64,000 nucleotides of DNA, from the NCBI GenBank assembly GCA_004431415.1, contig QPMI01000269.1, forward strand, positions 1 to 64,000, in the 5' to 3' direction. Under the pieces are notes generated by a model. It saw nothing but the letters and a program-made list of their open reading frames with translations. It had not been told where the DNA came from and did no database searches. Shown piece by piece: positions 34,260-45,200 of this stretch (positions are counted from its first letter, which is position 1; each line of letters opens with the position of its first letter). Source of the stretch: Cyanophora paradoxa (Eukaryota > Glaucocystophyceae > Cyanophorales > Cyanophoraceae). A program made the position numbers and the translations under genes.

Positions 34260-37200
34260 TCAGGCGAGCTTCTCGTGGAAGGTGCGGGCGATGACCTCCA
34301 TCTGCTGGGCCTTCGTGAGGCGGACGAAGTTGACGGCGTAGCCCGAGACGCGGATGGTGAGGCTCGGGTACTTCTCCGGGTGCTCCACCGCGTCCAGCAG
34401 CGTCTCCCGGTTCAGCACGTTCACGTTGAGGTGGTGCGCCTGCTGCCCGAAGTAGCCGTTCAGGAGCCCCACCAGGTTGTTCACCCGGTCCTCGTCCCCC
34501 TTGCCCAGCGCCGACTTGACCACCGAGAAGGTGTTCGAGATCCCGTCCTGGCAGTCGCTGAACCGCAGCTTGGCCACCGAGTTCAGCGACGCCAGCGCGC
34601 CGCACACGTCCCGCCCGCTGCGCCAGGCGTCGGCCGCCGCCGCGCCGAGGGCGGGGCGGTGGCGCACTGCATGGGGCTCGCGCCGGGAGCGAACGCCTCG
34701 CCGGCCTTGCGCCCGTCGGGGGTCGAGCCGGTGTTCTTCCCGTACACTGCCGCCCCGCGCGTCGGCTGCCCGCGGCGGCGGCGGCGGCGGAGGCGGTGGC
34801 GGACGCACCGACGTTGGAGGTGATGGTGAGCACGGAGAGCGTGTGCGTCGCGTTGCGGTACGTCGGGTGCTTGCGCAGCTTCGTGATGAAGCTGTTCGTG
34901 AGCTGCGCGGGGCGCATCAAGGCCGGCGGGGCGTGGCGTGGCGGGGCGGGGCGGGGCGGGCCTGCTTGGCGATGGAGTCGACGCGGTCGTCGTCGTTGCC
35001 GTACTTGGGGAAGTCGCCCTCGACGGTGAAGGCGGTGGCGATGCCCTTGTCGTTGCGCACGGGGGTCACCTTGGCGTGCTTGATCGCCGAGAGCGAGTCC
35101 GCCACCACCGAGAGGCCGGCGATGCCGAACGCCATGTTGCGCCCCACGTTCGTCTCGTGCAGCGCCATCTCCAGCGACTCGTAGCAGTGCTTGTCGTGCG
35201 AGAAGTGGATCGCTGCGCGCCCCGTCGGCCGCGTCGGGCGGGCGGGGCGGGCGGGGCGCGGCGGGGCGCACTGTTCATGGTGCGGACGTAGAGGCCGGCG
35301 AGCCACTCCATCGCCTCGTCGAAGTTCTTCATGACGGCCTCGAAGTCCAGCGGGCCGTCCTTGAGGGGCGCGAACTTGGGGCCCACCTGGTGGCCCGACA
35401 TCTCGTCCGCCCCCTGGTTGATCGAGTACAGCAGCAGCTTCGCCAGGTTGCAGCGCGCCCCGAAGAACTGCATCTGCTTCCCCATCGCCTGCCCCGCCCG
35501 TCAGCTGCCGGCCGCCCGCCCTGCCCCGCCCCGCCCCGCCCCGCGCACCATGGGGCTGACGCAGCACGCGATGCCGTAGTCCGTCCCGTACAGCGGCCGC
35601 ATCACGTCTGCGCCGCCGTCAGCGCCGGCGGTGGCGCTCAGGGCGGTGCGAAGCGGGCGGACCGTCGTTCTCGTACTGGATGGAGGAGGTGTCGATGGAG
35701 ACGCGGGCGCAGAAGCGTTTGAAGTTCTCCGGCAGGCCCTCGGCCCAGAGGACGGTCAGGTTCGGCTCCGGGGCGGGCCCCAGGTTGTAGAGCGTCTGCA
35801 GGATGCGGAAGCTCGTGCGGGAGACGAAGTGCCCGCCCTTGCCGTCCGCGCCGGCCAGCACCATCGTCACCCACGTCGGGTCGCCGGCTGCGCCCCGCCC
35901 GTCAGCCGTCGGCCGCCGGCCGGGGCGGGGCGGGGCAGGGCGGGGCGAGGCGGGGCGGGCGGACCGAAGAGGTCGTTGTACTCGGGGGTGCGGAGGAAGC
36001 GGACCATGCGGAGCTTGATCACGAGGTCGTCGATCATCTCCTGCGCCTGCTCCTCCGTGATGCGCCCCTCCGCGAGGTCCCGCTCTGCACCCCCCGCGCC
36101 CGCCGTCAGCGCCGCCCCGCCCAGCGCCGCCGCAGGGCGGCCCCGCGCACCGATGTAGACGTCGAAGAAGCCGTCGAGGCGGCCGAAGCTCATCGCGGCG
36201 CCGTCCTGCTGCTTGATGGCGCCCAGGTAGCCGAAGTAGGTCCACTGGATCGCCTCCCGCGCCGTCGCCGCCGGCCGCCCGATGTCGTACTCGGGGCCGT
36301 GCGAGAGCGCCATCTTCTTCAGGTCCTGCAGCGCCCGCACCTGCTCCGACAGCTCCTCCCGCGTCCGCATGTTCTCCTCTGTAGTGGCGGGGGTCTTCTT
36401 CTTGTCATTGTTCTTCTCCTGGATGAGCCGATCCACGCCGTACAACGCGATGCGCCGGTAGTCGCCTGCGCAGCGCCCACGTCAACGCCGCGCGCCCCAG
36501 GCGAGCCGCGCGCACGAAACGCGCACCGATGATGCGCCCGCGACCGTACGCATCCGGCAGGCCAGTGACTGCGCGCTGGCGGCGTCAGGACGACCCTTTA
36601 AGCTGTCCGGGGAGCTTGTGCGCACTGATGTGGTCGTGGCGGGCCTTGCGCATCTCCTCGTCGTAGATGTCAAACACGCCTGAGCACGCGGGTTCACAAA
36701 AGCGGCAGGTTGCGCAGCGGGCGCCTCGCTTGGCGTGCCCTGGTTGTGGGTCTTGCGGTACTCGGTGAAGATCTTCTCCACGGACGGATCCAGCTTGTAT
36801 CCGTACGACTCACACGCCTTCTTCACCATTGAGACGCCGCCGAACGGCTTGATCTGCGCGCGCGTCGCGCGTGAGCCCAGAAAGCCCGCGCGGAGAAGTC
36901 GGCAGGCGCGAGGCGCTCACCGAACGCTTGAGGGGGGCGTCGGTCTGCATGCCGACAATGACCTCCTCGCCCTTGATGATGTAGCCTGGGCCGTGGCTCG
37001 TGAGGGTGCTCGGGGTCTTCGCGTCCACGTCCAGCACGCCCTTCTCCAGCTCCAGCTTGTAGCTGCGCGCGGAGCGTGGAACATTTGCAAGAACGAGCAT
37101 CTCCAGCAAGGCGCACAGTCGCTTGAATTCGCTCATGACCTTCTTTGTGCGCTCCGTGGGCCCTTCCAGGAAATCGGGCTGGCCGTCGTACGGGCGCAAG

Positions 37201-37424
37201 TTCTCTCGCAGCCTGCGGAGTAGAGAGCTGTCAGGGAGTGCGGCGCACTGGAAATTGAAGCATCCAATTGCAAGCGCGGCGCTTTGAGAGGGCGCGGGAA
37301 AACGAGAGCTCGGGACGGTAGGCGCGCGCAGCGCGAACCATGCTTCGACATCAGTCCCCTGCGCCGGCGCGGGTCTGCGCAAGTGCGGAATGCACGACTC
37401 GAACCAAGAGCTGCAATGACACAA
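34260..37424 (-). CDS. Pyruvate formate-lyase copy 2 (near complete)
   Basis: Same enzyme as copy 1, here almost complete. In order: [60 protein letters not shown] then [171 protein letters not shown], then the catalytic ACCVSPM (about 35,555-35,575) and the glycyl-radical RVSGYAVNF (about 34,328-34,356). Ends EKLA. Introns have the same positions as copy 1, including the GC donor at 34,961. The 5' limit is provisional: the frame is open to an ATG at 37424, but an acceptor CTCCGCAG just before [10 protein letters not shown] suggests a spliced leader exon. No PFL-activating enzyme gene is in the window. Confidence 0.92.
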
Positions 37425-37873
37425 ATGCGGGAGATGCGCACTTGAGCTCCACCTTCGACATTACCGCGGTCGTTAAATTGGGGTCACGGTTCGAGATCGC
37501 TCAGCCTTTGGCTTCTGAGCTTTCGGGGCCCGCCGGGGTAGACGTGCCGTCTGAGCGTAGACAGGCCTTCCGAGCCCAGCCGTATGCCAGAGCAGCAGTC
37601 TCGCGAGCTGCAGCATCTAAGCGCTAGCGCGAGCATTGTATCGTGTCGGGACCGCGACACTCAGAGCAGCAATCCAAACTTTCGCGCGCACACCTCCCAG
37701 ACTGCGCAGTTTGCATCTTGCAGCTAGCTTAGTTTGCCTCTCTCTGAGCTCCCAGCGCATCCACCAAGCCTCGTCTGCATCCACGTCAGAGCAACTCGAA
37801 TCGGCCGTTCGGTTCCCACGCCTCGGGACGGGCGCAACTGGATAGAAAGCGCTAGCTTGCCGGCATTTTGCGT
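37425..37873. promoter_or_regulatory. Divergent intergenic region (PFL copy 2 / C2-like gene)
   Basis: About 450 bases between divergent genes, of lower GC than the coding DNA. No clear core-promoter motif; upstream exons of either gene may hide here. Confidence 0.35.
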
Positions 37874-39139
37874 ATGCGAGGCGAGGAGCTGGATCCGACG
37901 AAGATCACCAGCTACCACCCCAAGCACACGCCGCCGGACGTCGCGCGCGCTCTTGGAGAGCGTCTCGGCTTCGCGTACCTCGATGGCGTCCTCTCGCTCC
38001 AGGTGCATTACCCGCCCCGCCGCCCTGCCTCCCTTCCGCGCTCAGGCCGGGCCAGATCAAATCGGTCGAGCTGTATGGGGCGCAAGGCGAGCGTAGCTCC
38101 CTGGGCTCCGACAAGAAGACGAGCTCAAAGCGGCATGGGGGCGTCTTCAAATTCTTTCGGCGACGGCGTAGCTCACTCGGTCCTTTGCCAGGCCTCCGCG
38201 AGCGCCGCTGCCGGTGCGGGCTCCTTTTCTGCCGCAACCAGTGGGCTGCAGCGGGGCCGAAGGCGCGTGGCAGGATCACGGTGGAATCCCCGCGATTCGA
38301 CTACCAGAGCCCGCACTACGCGCTCGACTCCTCCGGCCGCGCCGGCAGCTTCACCGACTCGGTACGCTCCCGCGGCCGACTTTTGAGGGGCTGGCGGCCG
38401 GCCCGACCGGGGCTGCGACGCCCCACACCGGCGCGCGCTGACGCGGGGCGGCAGGTGGAGATCGCGGTGTCGCCCAGCGACCTGCCCGTCGTGCTCGTCA
38501 CGGCGTTCGAGGCGGGGCCCGACGGATCCGAGGCGCGCCCGCCCCTCGCCGCTGCCAGCGGCAGCGTCTGACGCCCCGTTCGTAGAAGAAGCTCGGCTGC
38601 GCGAGCCTTCGTTTCGACGTGATGGCGATCGAGGGTGCGTCCGGCGGAGCCGCCGGGCCGCCCCCCCGTCTGACGCAGGCGTGCCCATGGCCAGGCCGCA
38701 TCGCGGAGGCGTTCTTCCCCCTCGGCGCCCTCCCGCTGGGAAGCGACGCCCCGCCTGTCGGTGCGGACCGCCCCTTGCGTGGGGTCGGCGGGGCGGGGGC
38801 CGAGTAGGGGCGGCAGGGCGGGTGGAGTGCCGGCTTGCCTTCTCGGGGCGCCCGGTGGCGAGGGAGACGGCGGAGCTGGCGGCGATAGCCCTCGAGGCCG
38901 TCCCCGACTCCGCCCGCTCCTCCTCCCACTCCCACTCCCGCTCCCACTCCCATGCCTCCGCCCGGCCCAGCCCTGCCCCCGCCGCCCCTCCCCCGCCCCC
39001 GCTCCTCTCCGCGCGCCCCTCCAGCAGCGCGTCGGGGTACGCCACGCCCACTGGCTCGAGCTCGGGCCGCCGCGCAACGCCCGTGGCGTCGGCGGCGGCG
39101 GGGGAAATGTTCGAGGGGGCCCACCACGTCTACATGTAG
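37874..39139 (+). CDS. Uncharacterised protein with C2-like pattern, paralogue A
   Basis: Spliced reading: RGEELDPTKITSYHPKHTPP, VARALGERLGFAYLDGVLSL followed by Q, IKSVELYGAQGERSSLGSD, a basic linker KFFRRRRSS, ITVESPRFDYQSPHYALDSS, GRAGSFTDS, VEIAVSPSDLPVVLVTAFEA then G, and KLGCASLRFDVMAIE, RIAEAFFPLGALPLGS, CRLAFSGRPVARETAE, ending in a Ser/His/Pro-rich tail (...FEGAHHVYM). The run of beta-strand-like blocks with LxLVxAF and LGCASLRF spacing resembles a C2 domain, but calcium-binding aspartates are not in the usual places, so the fold is inference. ATG at 37874 was chosen as the first in frame. A paralogue follows in tandem at 40.2 kb. Confidence 0.6.
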
Positions 39140-40228
39140 CCTGCTATAGCTATGATGTAGGCCGTCCGCGAGGAACCAGCAGACGCTCAAGGAGCACGCC
39201 CCGAATCCTCCGATCCGATCCACCGTGGCCCCGGCCGCGCGCGCCGCGGCGGCGGCACGCTGCATCCGATCCACCGGTACCGTGGTGCCGGCACGCCTGC
39301 ACGCGTACGCGTACGCGCACTAGTACTAGTACCTGCGGCCCCGGCCCGGCAGCTGCGCATGCGCATGCACTGCGGCATGCAGATGGTCGCCGAGTCGCGA
39401 TCGAGCTCATATGCAGCTGCTACGCGCGCTAGCGCTGGCGCCAGAATGTATATGCGCAGCTGCAGCGCTACGTACGTACGTATATATACGTATACGTATA
39501 CGTATACGTACGCGTATACGTACGCTGCAGGGAGCTCGCGAGGCGGCGTAGGCGTTGGCTGTGGTGCGACGAACTTGAACCAGCGCTAGCTATACTATGA
39601 TAGCTACGCGACAGCGAAAACCGGCCCTGTGCATGCGCAAGCGATCGCCGGTCTATATATAGCGCCGCCCTCGATCGGCCGCGTGCGCCGGCGCCTGATC
39701 ATGATCGCGATATCATGATCATGATCATGAGCAATTGCAAGTTGGACCGAATTTGCCCCCCCCCCCCCCCCCCCCCCCTCCCCATCGAGCTCCCCCTCCC
39801 CCTCCCACATGCGCATCTTTTTTTGCAAGCTAAGCTCGGGACTCGGGAGCTGTGGAGTGCGCGAGGGCAACAACAGCGTGCATCCACAGCTGCAGCATAT
39901 GTACTTGCACAGCTTCTTGGAGTGCAGATTGCTATAACCGCGAGCGTTGCTGTTTTTGCAGCCCAGGTCACGGGTGCTCCGAATCGGCGAACTCTCGGCA
40001 GCAAAGCGCAAACGAGTGTGCACCTTCGTCGAGTCGACATTGCACAAGCGCGCTCATCCTTCTTGGCGCGGGAGGCTGGTGGGTTCGCCAGGCTGCAGCA
40101 AACACTTGCACGCCGCAACACTTGCAGCGCTCGCACAACGAAACCTTGGCCGCAACTTTAACTAAGCACATTTTTATCCAGCAAGCACCAGTGCCAGCGC
40201 GTGCCGTGCCTTGGACTAGTGACAGGAG
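39140..40228. other. Intergenic region with simple and palindromic repeats
   Basis: Separates the two tandem paralogues. It carries short palindromes (TACTAGTACTAGTA near 39,320), an alternating purine-pyrimidine tract at 39,469-39,524, an (ATGATC)n stretch near 39,705-39,730 and a poly-C run at about 39,757-39,779. No gene accepted. Confidence 0.55.
39469..39524. repeat. Alternating purine-pyrimidine palindromic tract
   Basis: 56 bases of unbroken TACG/TATA alternation (TACGTACGTACGTATATATA...). Such tracts can adopt Z-DNA or cruciform structure. The flanks are near-palindromic too: GCAGCGCTACG on the left and CGTACGCTGC on the right. Confidence 0.75.
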
Positions 40229-41609
40229 ATGCCCACGCAACAGCACCGGCCTCATCGGGACGGGCGCGTTGGTGATGGCAGCTCGTCTGGCGAGTCGGGA
40301 GTTCGGCGAGGCGAGGAGCTGGATCCGACGAAGATCACCAGCTACCACCCCAAGCTCACGCCGCCGCACGTCGCGCACGCGCTCGCCAAGCGCCTCGGTA
40401 TCACGTACCTCGATGGCGTCCTCGCGCTCCAGGTGCATTACCCTCCTTGCCGCCCTGCCCCCCTCCCGCGCTCAGTCCGGGCCAGATCAAATCGGTCGAG
40501 CTCCACTCAAGCGCGGCGCAAGACGAGCGCGGTTCTTTCAGCTCCGACAAGAAAAGGCGAAAGCCTGGTGGCCTCTTCAGCAGTTTCTTTCGCCGGAGGA
40601 GGTCGAACTCGCGAATTGAAGTGATGACCCCCCGCGAGCGGCGCTGCCGGTACGAGCGGACTTTGCCGCAATCAATGGGCCGCAGCGGGGCCGACGCCTG
40701 GCAGGTTCACGGTGGAATTCCCGCGCTTCGACTACCAGAGCCCGCACTACGCGCTCGACTCCTCCGGTCGCGCCGGCAGCTTCACCGATTCGGTACGCTC
40801 CCGCGGCCGACTTCGAGGGGCCGGCGGCCGGACCGGCGGCCGGGGCTGCGACGCCCCCCGCCGGCGCGCGCTGACGCGGGGCGGCAGGTGGAGATCGCCG
40901 TGTCGCCCAGCGACCTGCCCGTCGTGCTCGTCACGGCGTTCGAGGCGGGGCCCGACGGATCCGAGGCGCGCCCGCCCCCTCGCCGCTGCCAGCGGCAGCG
41001 TCTGACGCCCCGTTCGTAGAAGCAGCTAGGCTGCGTTAGTCTCCGCTTCGACGTGATGGCGATCGAGGGTGCGTCCGGCGGAGCCGCCGGGCCGCCCCCC
41101 CGTCTGATGCGGGCGTGCCCAGGTCGCATCGCGGAGGCGTTCTTCCCCCTCGGCGCCCTCCCGCTGGCAAGCGAGAGCGCAATAATCGGTGCGCGCTCCC
41201 ACCTCATGCAGCGCGGCGCCTGTTGAGGGGCCGGGCGGCAGGGCGGCTGATGTGCCGGCTGGCGTTCTCGGGGCGCCCGGTGGCGAGGGAGACGGCGGAG
41301 GCGGAGGGGGCTGGGGCGGCGTCCGGCGGTGCGGTGCAGGGGCGCGTCACGTCGTACGTGCTCGAGAGCGTCACGGAGTCGCCGCGCAGCTCCAACCACT
41401 CGCGGCGCCCGTCGCCCCGCCCCGTCGCCTCGCCGCCGGCGCCGCAGCCGCGCTACCCGCTGCCGCCGGTGCGCGGGGCGCCGGCGCTCAAGCGGGGAGG
41501 CCTCCCCGGGGCGCCCCCCTCGGAGTCGCGCCCCGTCACGCCGACGGGCGCCGACGGCCGCCTCGACATCTACGATGGCCTCGACCCCTCCGCCACCGTC
41601 TACGTCTAG
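40229..41609 (+). CDS. Uncharacterised protein with C2-like pattern, paralogue B
   Basis: Tandem paralogue of the gene at 37.9-39.1 kb with the same exon order: GEELDPTKITSYHPKLTPPH, LGITYLDGVLALQ, IKSVELHSSAAQDERGSFSS, basic linker FFRRRRSNSRIE, FTVEFPRFDYQSPHYALDSS, VEIAVSPSDLPVVLVTAFEA, RIAEAFFPLGALPLAS, CRLAFSGRPVARETAE. The N terminus (MPTQQHRPHRDGRVGDGSSS) and the tail (ending LDIYDGLDPSATVYV) are unlike copy A. Several exons are almost unchanged in DNA sequence while introns and tails differ. Product role unknown. Confidence 0.6.
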
Positions 41610-42225
41610 CCCGCCCCGCCCCTCGCCCCCGCGCCTCGCGTACCCTCCTGGAGGCAGGGCCCGCCGCCCCCTTTCAACCTCCCCTGCTCCTCTCCGTAGG
41701 CCGCGGTCAGTGCCGCCGCAGTCAGTGCCGTCATCCGTCATCCCGCAGCCGCCTTTTTCAAGTATCGTTTCCTCGCCTAGCCCGAGGCCTTATTACTCTG
41801 CAGCAAGTAGCTGAAGCACTTCCTTTAAGAAATTATCACCTGTCCCCTTGCGATGCTATTTCCGCAGATCTCGCTCTCCCCATTCGCAACCATTATAATT
41901 AGATGTCGATCATGCATATGAGCGTTGAGTTCTCTTTCTGTCTATTCTCTTTCAAGTAAAAGTGTTTATCGAAATATGCGCTGCTACAGTACGTATGCAA
42001 ATTGTTTTCAGCTTACACTCGATCAATTCATTGCGATAATGTAAACGTGCGCATGCCTTCGTACGTATACCGTGGCACGATAATGCAAACAATCACACTA
42101 GTCATTGAATACGCGATAATGCAAGCTCTCCCCATGGCCATTTGGAATCTTAAGCTTCGAGATTTCGTTCATGACGCTCGTCGCGTACGCGTTAAGCGCG
42201 GGGGGCCCGGGGCCCGGGAGCCGGC
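41610..42225. other. Intergenic region
   Basis: Convergent gene ends; AT-rich from about 41,800 with no recognised element. Confidence 0.35.
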
Positions 42226-45200
42226 TCACTGCGGGGGCGCCGGCGAGGGCGCCGAGGCGCGGACGGAGGGGACGGAGCGGGAGGGGCGCCAGCAGTCGAC
42301 CGACTTGCGCGTCTCGAAGGGGATCAGCGCCGGCAGCCGCAGCTGCAGCGGCGGCGGCACGTCCACCGCCGCCCCATCCTCCCTCCTGCGCCCCGCCGGC
42401 GCCTCAGGAGTGGGGCGGGTGCGGGCGGGGCGGGGGCGGACGTGGGGGCGAGGGGCGCGGGGCGGGGCGGCTTGGCGGCGTCGGAGAGGCGGCGGGCGGC
42501 GCGGCGGGAGCGCGCCTCGCGCTCCTCGTCGAAGACCGACTCGTCGAGCTCTTTGTAGTGCGCCACCTGCGCGCCCCGGGCCAGCCCGCCTCAGGCCCGC
42601 CCCGAGGCGGGCCGCCCCGGCCTCGGCCCGGGCCCCGCCCCGCGCGCCTGCGAGTGCCCGTGAAGGAGCGGTCGCGGGAGAAGGAGGAGCTCCGCAGCGC
42701 GATGCGGACCCTGCGGGGGCGCGCTCGGCGGGGCGGGGGCGGGGCGGGGCGGGGAGGAAGGGGCGCACGGCCCGGCGGTGTGGAGGATGGAGAGGGCGCG
42801 CTCGCGGCGCTTGGCGGGGCCCTTCTCGCCGGCCGGCTCCGGGTGCCCCGCCCGCCGCACCCGCTCCCGGATGTCCTCCTGCGCCCCGCCCCTCGCGCCC
42901 CGCCCCGCGAGTGCCCCGCGAGCGCCCCGCCGCCCGAGCGCACCACGAACTGGTGCACCGCCGCGTTCTGCTCCAGCCGCACCTGCGGGCAGGGCGCGTG
43001 AGCCCCGGCGCCGATCCTCGCGGCGCCTCCCCGGGCACGCTGGAGCTCGGCCCCCTGCTGTGTGGCCCCTGCCGGGGGCCCACGCCCAACTCCGAGCTAG
43101 GAGTGCGGGGGCGGGGCGGCGGACCTCGCGGTGCATGGTGTCGAGCTGGCTCCCCGAGTGGGCGACGTAGCACGCCGGGCAGACGCCCACCGTCCGCGTG
43201 AGGAACTCCGTCTGCGCCCCGCTCGCGGGGGCGGGGCGGGGCGGGGGCGGGGGCGGGGGCGGGGCGGGCCTGGGTGCAGCACTTGCGGAAGGAGTCGTGG
43301 GTGAGGCTCGGGTGGAGGCGCCGCAGCACGCCCGGGATGGGATCCCTTGACGCCCCCTCAGCGCCCCACGCCGAGGCGGGGGGCGGGGGCGGCGGGGCGC
43401 ACTGCATCTCGCGCTCGCGGCGGAGGCGCTCGGCGGCCTCCTCCCGCGCCCGCCGCTCCGCCTCCTCCCGCGCCTGCTCCTCCGCCTGCCCGGCCCCGCT
43501 CGGCCCCGCCCCGCACGCCCCGCGCCGGCGCCGCAGCGCACCAGCCGCCGCATGCGCTCTTCCTTCTCGCGGCGCCGCCGCGCGCGCCGGCGCTCCTCCT
43601 CGTCCTCCTCCTGCGGGGCGGGCTCGGGAAGGGGGCGGGGCGGGGGCGGAAGGAGGCGGGGCGCGGCGGACGTCGAATAGCTCCTCGCCGTTGGAGGAGG
43701 CGGCGCCCTTCGAGGAGGGCGACTGCCGCCCGGGCGACTGCGCCACCCCGACCCGTCAGGCGCCGCCCCCGAGGGCCGGGCGCCGGCCGGAGCGCACCTT
43801 GGAGCGGCGCGGGGAGGCCCGCGGGGTTCGGGGAGCGCGAGGAGCGGTCGCCGCGGGGGCGGGCGGGAGCGCCGGAGAGGACGGCCCGCACGGCCGCCTC
43901 CTGGCGCTCCTTCGAGGGCAGGAAGGGCGCCTCGTCCTCGCTGTCCTCGTCCTGCCCACCCCGCTCAGCGCCCGCTCAGCGCCCGCCCCGCGGCCGGCCC
44001 CGCTGGGCGCACCTGCAGCGTCGCGCTCTCCACGGGGCCGACGGGCGCCGCGGGGGCCGGAGGGGCGAGCTGGAGCGGGGCGGGAGGGGAGGGGAGCGGG
44101 AGGCCGGCGCGGGGCCGCGGGCTTGCGCCAGGGGCGCGGTACGCTGCGGAGGGCCGGAGGCGGCGGGGCCGTCGACGGCGCCGCGAACTTCACGTGCGCC
44201 CGGAGGCGGCGGCGGGGGCGGTTGCCGGGTGCGCCGCCCCGGCGGGGCCGTCACCGGGGCGGGGTAGGGGCGGAGGGCCGGCGGGGCCGGCAGAGGCGGA
44301 GGGTGCGGAGGGAGGGTGCGGCGGGAGGCGGCGAGGGTGGCGACGGTGGCGGACTTTGACAGGGGCGTCCGCCCACGCTCGAGGCGCCCCGCCCCGCCCG
44401 CCCACGCTCCCCCGCCCGGCCCCGCCCTCGGCGGCGGCGCGGTCGAGGGGCTGCGGGCGGTGAGGGGGCGCGCTGCGAGGCGGGAGGCGGGGCGGGGCGG
44501 ACGGCGCCGGTGGCGTCGAGGCCGAGAGCGAGCATCCACTGCCGCTGCCGCGTGAGGCGCCGCCAGCGGGCGGGCGGGCGGGCGGGGCGGGGCGGACGGG
44601 CATGGGGCGATGGCGGCCTCGGCGGCGCTGGCGGGGCCCTGCAGGTCGTGCGCCCCCGGCGCCGGGCCCTCCGCCTCCTGCCAGCGCCCCCTCAGCGCGC
44701 GCCCCGCCGGCCGGCGCGGGGCGCGCGGGCGCACCTCGTCGAGGCCTCCGGCGTCTCGGCGGCGGCGGGGCCCCCGGCGGTGCGCCGCCGCCGCCTGCGG
44801 CCCGTGTAGATGCGGCAGCGCGCCTCGGCGCCGTCGGAGTCGTCGGCGGGGCGGGGCCGTCGCGGGAGAGCATGGTGCTCATGATGAACTGCCAGGAGGC
44901 GGACATGCGCAGCTGCTGCTCGAGAAAGCGCGCGTCCACCGCTGTCAGCGGGCCCTCCCGGCCCCAGGCCCCGTCTTCAGCGCCGCCTTCGCAGGCGACG
45001 GCGACGAGGCAGCCGGCCTAGGCGCCCCTCGGCGGCGCCGGCGGGGGCGGCCTCAGGTCGGGGCCGGGGGCGCTGCGGGCGCCTGCTCGTCCCCGGGCGC
45101 CCCGGGGCGGCTGCGAGGCCCGCAGCAGCGTCTCCTCCATCACTGCCCGAGCGTGAGAGGACGAGGGGGCAGGGAGAGGGGCAGGGAAGGGGTGGGGGTG

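Noticed and set aside
34275-34823. Long open frames antisense to PFL copy 2
   Set aside because: Codon-complement shadows of a highly conserved enzyme in GC-rich DNA.
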